A stretch of DNA of 64,000 bases from Paroedura picta (lineage: Eukaryota; Chordata; Lepidosauria; Squamata; Gekkonidae). The stretch covers positions 18,772,501 to 18,836,500 of the forward strand of contig NC_135380.1 of the NCBI RefSeq assembly GCF_049243985.1. The letters are read 5' to 3'. Under the pieces are notes generated by a model. The model was given only the letters and a program-made list of their open reading frames with translations. It did not search any database and had not been told where the DNA came from. The position numbers were made by a program, and so were the translations under genes. Of this stretch, positions 1 to 9,265 are shown one piece after another. Position 1 is the first letter of the stretch; the number at the start of each line of letters is the position of its first letter.

Positions 1-162
1 GAGTGAAGAGCAGTAAGCAAATGTGTTTGTCTCATTTCTATGCAAAACTCAAAATATACAAGGTAAGTACAGTTAGCAGTCCAAACAGCTGTATGGGAAA
101 GAACACATTCTCCCTAGGTATTGTTAAGCTAATTTCATTCTTCTTTCAGCATCATGGGCATG

Positions 163-314
163 CTCTAATGCAGGGGTAGTCAAACTGCGGCCCTCCAGAT
201 GTCCATGGACTACAATTCCCAGAAGCCCCTGCCAGCATTTGCTGGCAGGGTCTTCTGGGAATTGTAGTCCATGGACATCTGGAGGGCCGCAGTTTGACTA
301 CCCCTGCTCTAATG
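163..314. mobile_element. Palindromic hAT MITE, copy 1 (element 171-306)
   Basis: The 136 bp element begins CAGGGGTAGTCAAACTG and ends with its inverted complement. The two arms are near-perfect inverted repeats around a short loop, so the whole element can fold into one hairpin. It is flanked by a perfect 8 bp direct repeat, CTCTAATG, at 163-170 and 307-314. CAGNG termini and 8 bp duplications are hallmarks of hAT transposons. It has no coding capacity and so must have been moved by a transposase from elsewhere. The arms are nearly identical, which suggests a fairly young copy. Confidence 0.9.
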
Positions 315-539
315 TTTGGCCAATTCTTGTGGCTCCTGGCAGCCCTGCCTGCTCTGTGATGGGGCCTGCTGTGACTTAGGCTTCCTCTGAAAACAAAGGT
401 TTTCTCCCCCTCTTCAGAACTCTGGCTTTATTACAATACAAGACCATGTAGATCTAACCAATGCTATTAATCATGATATTAATATATCTTTAGTCAAGTG
501 AGCAGTGCCATTTCATGAATAAGATATCAGCTAAGAATG

Positions 540-785
540 GAAACAGGGATATGTGACATGATCGAAAGATTCATGGAGGACACAACTATCACCAGTGACC
601 AGCCATAGTGACTGAGGGGAACCTCCACGTTCAAAGACACTGCCTCTGAATCCCAAAGCCAGAAGAAGGCCTTGCCCTGTTGTTGCCTGTGAAGAGGAAC
701 TGGTTGGCCACTGTGTGAGACAGGATTTTGGACTAGACGGGCCACTGGTCTGATCCAACAGGACTCTTCTTATGTTCTTATGACA
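540..785 (+). repeat. Dispersed reptile repeat, LINE/SINE-type 3' end
   Basis: The stretch ends in GATCCAACAGGACTCTTCTT followed by ATGTTCTTATG, a 3' terminus I recognise as widespread in reptile genomes. The upstream part (GGAACCTCCACGTTC, TTGGCCACTGTGTGAGACAG) fits the same family. Short open frames here are repeat-derived and not genes. The exact superfamily is not certain from sequence reading alone. Confidence 0.5.
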
Positions 786-854
786 ATAAATCAAGGCCCA
801 GCGTTTTAATGGTTATAGTTCTGGACCAGGAGCTAGGAAAACTCTGCCATGACA

Positions 855-1012
855 GCTTGCTGGATAATGTTGGGCCTGCCTGCCTGTCTCTTTCTCTCAG
901 GCTAACCTACCTCACAGGGTTGTTGTTTTGAGGAGGAGAGGAAAATGCTATTGTTAGCCAGTTTGGGTCCCCCTTGGGGAGAAAAGCAAAGCATATAAAG
1001 AAATAAAGAAGG
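855..1012 (+). repeat. CORE-SINE/LINE-tail type repeat, 3' part
   Basis: Recognised by the common reptile motifs CTACCTCACAGGGTTGTTG and GTCCCCCTTGGGGAGAAAAG, ending in an AT-rich ATAAAGAAATAAAG tail. These are typical of the 3' half of tRNA-derived SINEs that use a LINE tail. The tRNA-like head is missing, so this is a 5'-truncated copy. Confidence 0.55.
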
Positions 1013-1474
1013 CTAAAGTCCATTAACATAGTCCATTAGCATAGATTCAACAGAGCAGAGATAAAGGTCTTCGCTTTACCCTGGAATCCTGTATCTGAGG
1101 CAGGGTCACCAGGACCCAATCACAATAAAAGTGAGTGCAGTCAGCCCTGTGGAACTGAATAGGGTCCTTTGCAGTTGTCTGGAGGGCTCAAGCTGACCAT
1201 CTCTCTCAGCAGCATGCCGCAAAGATCAGTACGGATGCTGGGCCCCTGGTCCATATGGCATCAGGATTTCTCAACTATTTATGTCGAAGATTTCTGTGCC
1301 CCCTCTTCAGAGGCCAGCTTGAAGCAGCTTACATTTAAAACCACCTCACAGTATTTAAAACAAGGCATTAGGTCGAACTGAATTAGTCATGTGAATTAGC
1401 AGAATGCTGCTGTAAAGAATATTCAGCCATTGCTCTGGCATGAAGCTGTCTTCTTCCAAGAGAGCACGGACCAT

Positions 1475-1630
1475 TCACTTCAGTATTGTCTATTGCAGCG
1501 GACAGCTGATTTCAGGCCAAGAAACCCCTGGCTTTCAGCTACCTGCTCTCTGAAGTTCTTGAAGATGCCTGGGACTAGACCTTGGACCTTCTGTGTGCAA
1601 GGCGTGTCTTCTACAACTGAATTGCTCAAT
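1475..1630 (-). repeat. Degenerate tRNA-derived SINE, reverse orientation
   Basis: Read on the plus strand it has the pattern 'GCCTGGGACTAGACCTTGGACCTT...TGCAAGG...CTACAACTGAATTGCT', which matches the inverted tRNA-like head of an old reptile SINE. The copy is strongly diverged and its ends are approximate. Confidence 0.4.
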
Positions 1631-2214
1631 GTAACAGTTCCCCAAGTGTACCTTGCTAGCCTCCACCCCTCCTAGTGTTAAGAAAAGCTCTGCTGAACCA
1701 ATGGGGTTTATCTGATCCAGCCTGCTCTTTCACAAAGTGGCCAGTCAAGTTGCTGTGGAGTTCCAATAAACGGGACATAGAGGCCAAAGACCTTCTCTGG
1801 ATGTTGCCTCCCAGATGTTGCCACTGTCATTGACATCAGGAGTAGAGTCAATTACACAACTTTATGCTTCCAGGAAGACATCCCTTGCTCCCCCTCCCAC
1901 ACACGTGCATTATATTAGCAGCACTCCTAGATTTATGACTGACAGGGAGATTTGTCAACCTTCACTCTCTGATTTACCATGCCCATACAACATGCATACT
2001 TTCAGACTGCCCCCTTCACATTCTTGCTGTACTTAAATACAGCATGAATTGGTCCATCAGGATCTCCAGAAAACAAGAGATGAACACAACGAGCTGTAAT
2101 GGCTGCTCTTGGCATTGGAGAAGATCTTAGAGAACATCTGATTGGGGCAGACGGACATCAGCTGACCTTTCCAAGACCAGCCATGGGCTGGTAGGGTGTT
2201 CTAGTAAGAAAGTG

Positions 2215-2616
2215 GCCTAAAACAGTGGTTCTCAACCTTCCTAATGCCACGACCGTTTAATACAGTTCCTCATGTTGTGGTGACCCCCAGCCATAAAATG
2301 ATGCAAGTGTTCTTTCACAGATATTAAACCCAAACTGACCAATGGTGTGAAGATCCATTGTTCTTGGTTGTATATAAATTGTTTTTTTCCCGGGGTTTCT
2401 CAGTTCAGTTCTGCCTCTTGTCCCACCATGCTGATCTCACTCTTTTCCGCTGCTCCAGACAGATGAACAGTCTATCTCAATCTACTCTGTAAGGCTGTTG
2501 GGTAGATGGCACCCCCCACCCCGGCCAAGCTGCTTGCCCTACCATGACCCCTGTGAAAGGGTCATTCGACCCCCAAAGGGGTCCCATCTCCCAGATTGAG
2601 AACCACTGGCCTAAAA
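2215..2616. mobile_element. SPIN-like non-autonomous hAT transposon (element 2223-2608)
   Basis: The 386 bp element starts CAGTGGTTCTCAACCTTCC and ends TTGAGAACCACTG, giving terminal inverted repeats of about 14 bp. It is bounded by a perfect 8 bp target duplication, GCCTAAAA, at 2215-2222 and 2609-2616. Terminal blocks such as TTTAATACAGTTCCTCATG, GGTGACCCCCA and CCCCTGTGAAAGGGTCATTC match what I recall of the SPACE INVADERS (SPIN) group, which moved horizontally among tetrapods. The interior (about 2330-2540) differs from the SPIN_NA I remember, so it may be a related subfamily. It has no coding capacity. Confidence 0.8.
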
Positions 2617-3395
2617 AGTACCTCCTGTTTCAAACCTTCCAAGAGAATCCATATTAGTAAGAAATTTACATTCACCTCCAGATGTGACTGTGATTGTTAA
2701 AAAAAAACAATCAGACCTGCTGAGTAGGCAGAAAGACTTTTTCAAAAGTACGTTCTGCTGTGCTGCTAGAGGTCTGTCATGTGTCTGTTGGACTTAGCTA
2801 CCTCTGATCTTCAAAGCTATGAATGCAAGCTCTTTTGTAGCAAAGGAAGTGCAGAGCCTGGCAATATTCCTTGGCTTATATCCCAGACAGGCTTGTTTGA
2901 AGCCACTTAGATTGCTCTTAGAAAGCACAGTCAGCCACAGCTCTGGGAAATTTTTTAAAAGATGTTTGCTGAAGGAAAGGAGTGGCCATGACCAGGAAAA
3001 CAAGGTTAAAGAGTGTGTTCAAAATAAGCCATTTGTTTACCAGTCAGTATGACTGGCTGACTGGCGACTAATTGTTTTGGACACACACAGAGTTTCGATG
3101 GAATCACCCCCCCACATGTAGCCACAAAGGGTTAAAATGGGGTTTCTGCTCTCCATCCCCTTCTCTTGATCCTTCTGGTTGCACTGTTCTTAGCAGGTGA
3201 TGATTAGAGATGACCCCATAGGGTAGCACTGTAGGGAGGGATGGTACATGCCTTGTCTCTGGCTGTATTTCCTTCACAGGAAATAAAGCTGGAGACAAGG
3301 AGAAACAGGACACGGTTGGGTTTACTGTTTTGAAAATGGCAGTGATACAGATTGGGGGGAGGGGGTATGGGAACATCCTGTTAAGCTAGGGGTAC

Positions 3396-3694
3396 CAGAA
3401 GAGCCTCTTGTGGCGCAGAGTGGTAAGGCAGCAGACATGTAGGCTGAAGGCTCTGCCCATGAGGCTGGGAGTTCGATCCCAGCAGACGGCTCAAGGTCGA
3501 CTCAGCCTTCCATCCTTCCGAGGTCAGTAAAATGAGTAGCCAGCTTGCTTGCAGGGGGGTAAACGGTAATGACTGGGGAAGGCATTAGCCAGCCACCCCG
3601 TATTGAGTCTGCCATGAAAATGCTAGAGGGCATCCCAAGGGTCAGACATGACCCAGTACTTGCACAGGGGAAAGCTTTTCCTTTATCAGAAGAG
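3396..3694 (+). repeat. Sauria-type tRNA-derived SINE
   Basis: The body runs from about 3401 to 3686. The head GAGCCTCTTGTGGCGCAGAG holds a pol III A box (TGGCGCAGAGTGG), and GGGAGTTCGATCCCAG is the B box. The body has the conserved GGTCAGACATGACCCAGTAC block. The tail is a degraded TTTTCCTTTA in place of the usual TTTACC units. Direct repeats CAGAAGAG lie at both ends (3396-3403 and 3687-3694), partly overlapping the head. The family is restricted to squamates and relies on Bov-B machinery for its movement. Confidence 0.85.
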
Positions 3695-3734
3695 CTGACT
3701 CTGTGCCGTTCCCCCATTTTTTAAGCCATTGTGT

Positions 3735-3970
3735 ATTTATTGACTTCATTTATGACCCATCTTCCTCTCCCCAGGGGACCCAAAGGGGTTTGGATCAGTC
3801 TCCTTCCTTGTGTCCTTACAATAGCACTGTGAGGTTGGTGAGCATGAGAATTTGAGGCTGGTCCATGGACACCTGGCAAGCATCCATGGTAGACTGGGGA
3901 TTTGAACTTGGGTCTAATAGATCCCACTAGCCCATCAATGTAACAATGACACCATGCTGGCTTATTCAAG
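3735..3970 (-). repeat. CORE-SINE (MIR-like), reverse orientation
   Basis: Read on the plus strand, the tail region 'ATGACCCATCTTCCTCTCCCC', the CACTGTGAGGTTGG motif, and the head 'GGGGATTTGAACTTGGGTCT' with the inverted B box appear in the order expected for a reversed tRNA-derived CORE-SINE. It is moderately diverged. Confidence 0.6.
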
Positions 3971-4004
3971 CACCATAGCCTATCCTATCCACCCAGGATG
4001 CTTA

Positions 4005-4210
4005 CATTTTGTTTTATTTAAATTCCTTTGTATCCCACCTTACTCCCCAATGGGGAGCCAAAGAGGCTTCCATTCTCTTCCTCTCCTTCATTTCATCCTC
4101 ACAACAATCCTGGGAGGTAGGTTAGGCTGAGAGAGTGCAACTGGCCCAAACTCCCCCAGTGAAATTCCAAGGCACAATGGAGATTGTGGATGCTAGTCTG
4201 CCACTCTTAA
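4005..4210 (-). repeat. CORE-SINE/LINE-tail repeat, reverse orientation
   Basis: It starts with an AT-rich inverted tail and 'CCCAATGGGGAGCCAAAGAGG', followed by 'TCCTCACAACAATCCTGGGAG' without the last base and 'GGTTAGGCTGAGAG', the usual order for a reversed member of this group. The tRNA-like head is badly decayed. Confidence 0.55.
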
Positions 4211-4760
4211 GTAGTACCCTACAGAAGGCTCCATTGGATCCAAGGTGCCCGTTCACCCCTCTCCCCCAATAGCTTCAACAAGGCCAGCTATGTTTAAGGG
4301 TGTGCTAGATGGGAAAGTGATCTATTCTCCATCACTTCGTCAGTCCTCCATTTTCAGGGCCACAGGTGGTCAAGGACTGCATCTGGCTGCCTAGCAACCA
4401 AACCCTCTTTCTCTTGGCTGGCATTGGAGATGTGGCCAGCGTTGACTCCTGGGAATCTACTTTTTGCATGGTGCTTAGGCCAATCTCTACAGAGTGCTGC
4501 TGTCTGCTGGATTCAAGGGGGGAAAGAGGGGGGGGGAAGGGAGATACTGTCTCTGAGTCGATATTTGACTGCCCTTGCTCAAGTCAAGTTCTTGGAGTGC
4601 AGAGCTGCCAGTTCTGGAGGAGTTCCACGGCATTCCCTGAAACTGCTCCAGAGCAAGCAGATGGAGGATCAGGGCCCAGCAGCTAAACTAAGAAGAGGAG
4701 TTGCTCTATTTGTTTGAGCTTTGGCAGACATCATCTTTGTCTGGCAATTGCATACAGTCT

Positions 4761-4791
4761 GGGCACACACACAGACACACACACACACACA
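4761..4791. repeat. (CA)n microsatellite
   Basis: An interrupted run of CA dinucleotides just downstream of the DPYSL2 1A exon, within its first intron. Confidence 0.9.
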
Positions 4792-4899
4792 TCTGGGTGG
4801 GGCTTTCTGATTACAGTCCTGCTTGGCAAATGCCAGCAAGGGGCTGACGGTATCCTTGGGGGCGCCAAGCACTTGTTCCGCCCTCTCCCGACCACCTGG

Positions 4900-6720
4900 C
4901 AAATGGGGCAATCACTGAGCCGTGTCTGCCCGCCCCATCCAGCCCAGGCCGGAAGACCTGCGCTCCAGTGGACTCCGGGCAGCTCCAACCGGTAGGCAAG
5001 CTGGCCAGCCGAGATTCCCCGGGCGCCCACTCACCTTGTCGTTCAGGTTCTGCAGCGCTTCCTTGCCGGTGGCCCTCCGGATCTCCACCTTCCTCCCGAA
5101 ATCAACAGATGGCTCCCCTCCCTTCCTGCTCTGCCAGGAATAGAGGGACTGCGCATCCGGCCCGAGGTGGGCCACGTCTTTCTGCTTGGCCACGATCTTG
5201 CTGGAGCCGCGTCCCACGGAGAGCGAGTCAAAGTCGATGGTCTTGTTCTCCAGGGAGCCTTCCACCGGGCAGAACATGCCACAGAATTTCTGCCGGGGCT
5301 TGGGGCTCCCCGAGCCCAGGTTTTTGAAGAAGGCTGGAACTTCCTCCTCTTCCTCGCCGGGCTTGCCTGCCTGCCTCCTCTCCGCCATGGCTTGGGGCGG
5401 GTCGCGTCTCCCGGGAGAGTCTGGCTTCTGGAAAGGCAAAGCGAGAAGAACAGATCAGAGAAGCCACGCGGGTCCTCCCGGAGCAAGCCCGGCGGCGGCG
5501 TCGAGGAGGAGGAGGAGGAGAGGCGGGCAGGGGCTGTGCGCGGCAGGCTCGTCGGGAGTCTTTGTACTGCTTCTCGCCTTCATAGATCAGCCAGGGCTGG
5601 ACGCAGCTCCGGAGGCCAGGCAAAGTTAGGAGGCGACTGAGGAAGGGGGGGGGGCAGTTGCAGCGCAGCCTGGAGGGGTGGGTTCAAGTTTCCCAGCATC
5701 CAGCTGATGGAGGGGGAGGGAGGAAAGGAAAGAAAGGAGGGGGGGGGGGGAGAAGAGAGAGAGAGAAAAACCCCACTCACTCTGCAGCAGAAATTGGGGA
5801 TTGATCCGGAAGTGATGTGACAAGTGAAATGGGCGAATCGACGGGATCGGCTTGGGGAAAGAGCCCCCCGCCCCCGGGGCACTGCAGCTGCCACAAGTGG
5901 TAGGGAGGGAAGGAGGGAAGGAGGGAGGTGTGTGTGGGGGGGTCGCACATGTGCAACGCCCTCCCGTGCAAGGGGAGGCTGGCGAGGGAAGCTGGAGGCT
6001 TTCCCCTCGGCCACACCCACCTTCCGCTCAGATGGGGGGGCGACAGGAGCCTTCCTAACCCACCCACCCCCTCGCCAAGGGCAAGCGTTGGCACGGGAGA
6101 TGGTTCGAGCCGTCTGGTTTGAGAAGGTGGGGGGGGCAGAATGCTGAGTCACAGATTTAGGGGCGTCACCTGCCCTCCCCTCCCCCTCCTCGGAGAATGG
6201 GGAGGCGAGGTCCTTCCATGGGAGTCAGTGGCAATATTGGGGGGCGGGGGCGGGGAGGGGGGGTGGTCCGTAACGCTTCGACCTTGACAAAATCGTCTCC
6301 CCAGTGAGGAGGGGGCTGGGGAGGGCAGCGGAGCGGAGCGCCTGCGGGAGGGGTGTTGCCCTTCCTCTTTGCAGGAGGCACTTGGGGACCGTCGTTGTCC
6401 AGGGCCCCCTCCCCATAGCCCCCAACATTTGTGGGGGGAGACCCCCGGACGGACCCCACCCCGCCCAGCCTCGGTTGCTGATGGGGGCCTTCTTGCCATT
6501 GTGGAGAGAGGCGGAGAGCGCGGCTCCGTGGCGCTGTCCCTTCAGCACCACGCCGGCCAGAACCTCCCCCACCAGCCCGCTCGCCCGACCGCCTCCTTTT
6601 GTACTAGCAGAGAGCCGCTTCCCTTGGCAGGTGCTGGAAGGGAAGGGGGAAATGACCGACGACCACCTTAGAGACCATCTCGGACCACTCGCCCCAACCC
6701 TGCATTATTAATAGCCCCCA
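4900..6720 (-). promoter_or_regulatory. DPYSL2: CpG island and presumed promoter of DPYSL2 long isoform
   Basis: GC- and CpG-rich sequence spans the CRMP2A first coding exon (5035-5388) and runs about 1.3 kb upstream of it, then falls sharply to AT-rich DNA after about 6720. It includes a GGC/GAG-repeat tract at about 5485-5525, probably within the 5' UTR, and a purine-rich G-run tract at 5690-5770. No clear TATA box was seen, as usual for a CpG-island promoter. The transcription start cannot be fixed from sequence. Open frames on either strand here are long only because of low stop-codon frequency in GC-rich DNA. Confidence 0.7.
5035..5388 (-). CDS. DPYSL2: DPYSL2 (CRMP2) first coding exon, long isoform A, 118 codons
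   Basis: This exon encodes the N-terminal extension of the long isoform of dihydropyrimidinase-like 2, a cytosolic protein that binds tubulin and supports axon growth. The translation starts MAERRQAGKPGEEEEEVPAF, continues through KFCGMFCPVEGS, NKTIDFDSLSVGRGS and DVAHLGPD, and ends KEALQNLNDK at a GTGAGT donor (phase 0). The length of 118 codons equals the human CRMP2A exon by arithmetic (677 versus 572 residues, with a 13-residue B exon). I chose the ATG at 5388 because it matches the human MAER start; an in-frame ATG at 5439 lies upstream but its sequence is unlike the family. Human has Q where this has the last K. The amidohydrolase-like domain is encoded outside the window. Confidence 0.95.
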
Positions 6721-7768
6721 GACCACCCACCCAGTTCACCTTCATGTCGTCCTTTCGCTCCTGCTTAAACAGATTTTTAAGGTCATTTCCCTGTGATCCT
6801 CGATTTCCCACTCGTTTTTAATAACGCTAACAATAAGACCCACTGGGCCATTGCCATCAAACAGGGAATGTTTATTCTAATGAATTGATCCAGACATATT
6901 TCTAGCCCAAAGGCTTGAGGTGCAACGCAGACAAAGGTTTGCCCACACCCATCTAAATAATGTAATTCGAGATGTTCCTCAGAAGTATTATTCTTTTTAA
7001 AATCCATATTCAGTATCTTACCAACCCAGTTTGTTTCCCCCAAGCAATTTATTGCTATGCATTATTCATCCATTCAGATGCATACCATTAAATGTTAATT
7101 TACAGTCATCTGGGCCCCCCAGCAATGTGAACCCTCTTAGCAAGAAGCACAAAGAATGGGAATTCTCCTTGTCCTCCTGTAAAATGAGTTCTTGTTACCA
7201 GTAGGTCCCACCCCCACCCCCCCCAAAAAAAACCAAAATCACTCAAGGTCACAAGGCAGATCAGCCATAGTTAAATAAATAAAGGAACATAGTCTGATAT
7301 ATTTTTTTTAACTCTCAACTTTTAAAAGGAAAGGAATAATCCCAGTGTTTTGTGCTGAAGAAGTCCAAAAATGTGCTCTGATAACTAATGAAGGGGAAGA
7401 AATGAGGGTCCTCTAAGGGGGGAAAGAATCTCTGCTCCACCGCCTTTTCCTCCATCCCTCTCAAGATCATACCTAGGCATGGCCCAGAATTACAGGCCTG
7501 CTCATTTCAGGTTCAGGGCAACATATGGTCTGTCAGGTACCCCCAAATCATGCATTATTTAAAGTATATCAATATTAATGGCAGACTTGCTGATGAGCTC
7601 TCCATCAATACAGATCATGGCCAGGAGAAGAAGAGCATCCAAGAGGCTTTGATCGTGCTGGCTGAAATTTATGATGTAATTTCCCCCAGCAGCTAGAAAC
7701 AAACTGGGGTGTAACAGAACATGGCATTGGAAAACACGCAAGTTTTCTACCACCAATCCTACTGAGAG

Positions 7769-7925
7769 CTAGTGTGGCATAGTAGTTTGAGCGCCAGACC
7801 CAGGTTCTAAACCACACTCTGCCTTGGAAGCCTGCTGGGTGGCCAGCCAGTTCGATTTCCTCAGCCTAGCCTACCTCACAGGATTGTTGGGCGGATAATA
7901 TGGAAGAGAGGAGAATGATGTCTCC
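7769..7925 (+). repeat. CORE-SINE (MIR-like), forward
   Basis: The head 'GAGAGCTAGTGTGGCATAGT' has the tRNA-like A box, followed by 'CCCAGGTTCTAAACC' at the B box and the tail motif CTACCTCACAGGATTGTTGG. The order and spacing fit the reptile CORE-SINE group. Its 3' tail fades at about 7925. Confidence 0.7.
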
Positions 7926-8199
7926 ATTGTGGAAAGAATGGAGTATGAACATCTGAATAAAACAGATGAATAGAACAACTCTGTACTGAGCCAATGTATC
8001 GTTGCTTTCCTGAACCGGCTTGGAATGTGCACTTTGGACTCTGTAGCAGAACTTGTGCTAAAAAAGTATTTAGGGCACTTATATCTCACCCATCTTCTGA
8101 GGTACACATGGTTCTCCCTTTTCTTTTGGTTACCTTCAGAACCATCCCTTAAAGTAGTAAAATTCAATAATGAAATGCATGTGATACCGTTTATTGGTG

Positions 8200-8385
8200 G
8201 TGGAAACTGCCATCATGACCTATGGCAATCCCAAAGGGGTTTCAAGGCAAGAGACAATCACAGGTGGTTTGCCATTGCTTGCCTCCACATCATCACCCTG
8301 GCATTCACTGGAGGTCTCTCATCCAAATATTGGCCAAGGCTGACTCTGCTTAGCTTCCATGATCTGATGAGAGTAGGGTAGCCTT
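8200..8385 (-). repeat. 5S-rRNA-derived SINE, reverse orientation
   Basis: Reversed 5S features are clear: 'GGAGGTCTCTCATCCAAATA' then 'CTGACTCTGCTTAGCTTCC' and 'ATGATCTGATGAGA', the complement of the 5S A box and surrounding region. The SINE body 'GGTGGTTTGCCATTGCTTGC' precedes it. This composite is a SINE3-type element common in squamates. Confidence 0.8.
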
Positions 8386-8958
8386 GACTATCCAGGTCAG
8401 ATCATTAGCTTTTATTAATACCATCTGAAAGAATACAACAAAGTGTGATAACATCAGAACTCTTCATTGAGTTGGCTGTTAAAAGAACAAAAAGGTGCTG
8501 ATGGAGGATCTTTCTGGTCATGACCTTAAGGCCCCTTTGTCCTCATCTGGTTTTGATGGCTTCAATAGGCACAAGGAATGACCAGCTGGTATCTAGTTGT
8601 AGCCTTGGAATACTGGGAACAAGAAACAAAAAACAAAACAAAATGTATGCATCCCCTCCAAGACTGATGTAATATAAGCTGAGAAACTCTGACAAACCCA
8701 AGCCACCCATACAGTTCATGGGTGAATGGGCATGTGCACTATCCAGCCTTGTTGAACCTATGCACACTCTTGAGATGTTGAGAATGAAGAATAAGCACAT
8801 GCACAAAATTTCGCAAGGTTACAAGTTGAGCATCCTCCTACAATGGAGGCAGTCATATCTAAACAGGTTCTGAAGAATCTTTTACTCCACTGAACTGAGA
8901 GAACTCTGGAGCTTTTTGGCAGAGATGCTTTGCTGAAGAAACAAATATGTGTGAAAGT

Positions 8959-9265
8959 ACCTACCCACAGGAGCCTCTTGTGGCGCAGAGTGGCAAGGCA
9001 GCAACATGCTATCTGTAGCTGTCTGCCCATGAGGCTGGGAGTGTTCGATCCCAGCAGCCGGCTCAAGGTTGACTCAGCCTTCCATCCTTCCAAGGTTGGT
9101 AAAATGAGTACCCAGCTTGCTGGCGGGTAAATGGTAATGACTGGGGAAGGCACTGGCAAACCACCCCATATTGAGTCTGCCAAGAAAACACTAGAGGGCG
9201 TCACCACAAGGGTCAGACATGACCCAGTGCTTGCACGGGGGATACCTTTACCTTTACCTACCCAC
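8959..9265 (+). repeat. Sauria-type SINE with target duplication
   Basis: The body runs from 8971 to about 9258. The head GAGCCTCTTGTGGCGCAGAG, the body block GGTCAGACATGACCCAGTGC and the tail ATACCTTTACCTTTACC are all intact. A 10 bp duplication, ACCTACCCAC, lies at 8959-8968 and 9256-9265, overlapping the tail slightly. It is about 285 bp and looks full length, a good reference copy for the family in this genome. Confidence 0.9.

Larger units (their letters stand above)
1..5034 (-). other. DPYSL2: DPYSL2 intron 1 (5' part, continues beyond the window)
   Basis: This stretch follows the donor site of the CRMP2A first coding exon. I found no further DPYSL2 exon in it, including none matching the short first exon of the B isoform (MSYQGKK...). 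It holds dispersed repeats listed separately: a MITE, an LTR-free LINE/SINE-type 3' end, CORE-SINEs, a SPIN-like hAT and a Sauria SINE. The rest looks unique and non-coding; short open frames on both strands show no family resemblance. Confidence 0.75.

Noticed and set aside
5389-5439. Upstream in-frame ATG extending DPYSL2 isoform A by 17 residues
   Set aside because: The human protein starts at MAER, matching 5388; the extension MPFQKPDSPGRRDPPQA has no counterpart and reads like GC-rich 5' UTR.
5580-6152. 190-codon minus-strand open frame
   Set aside because: Low-complexity Pro/Ser-rich translation inside a CpG island, overlapping other long frames on both strands; no family resemblance.
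6304-6711. 135-codon plus-strand open frame
   Set aside because: Same GC-rich artefact; no start context, splice or homology support.
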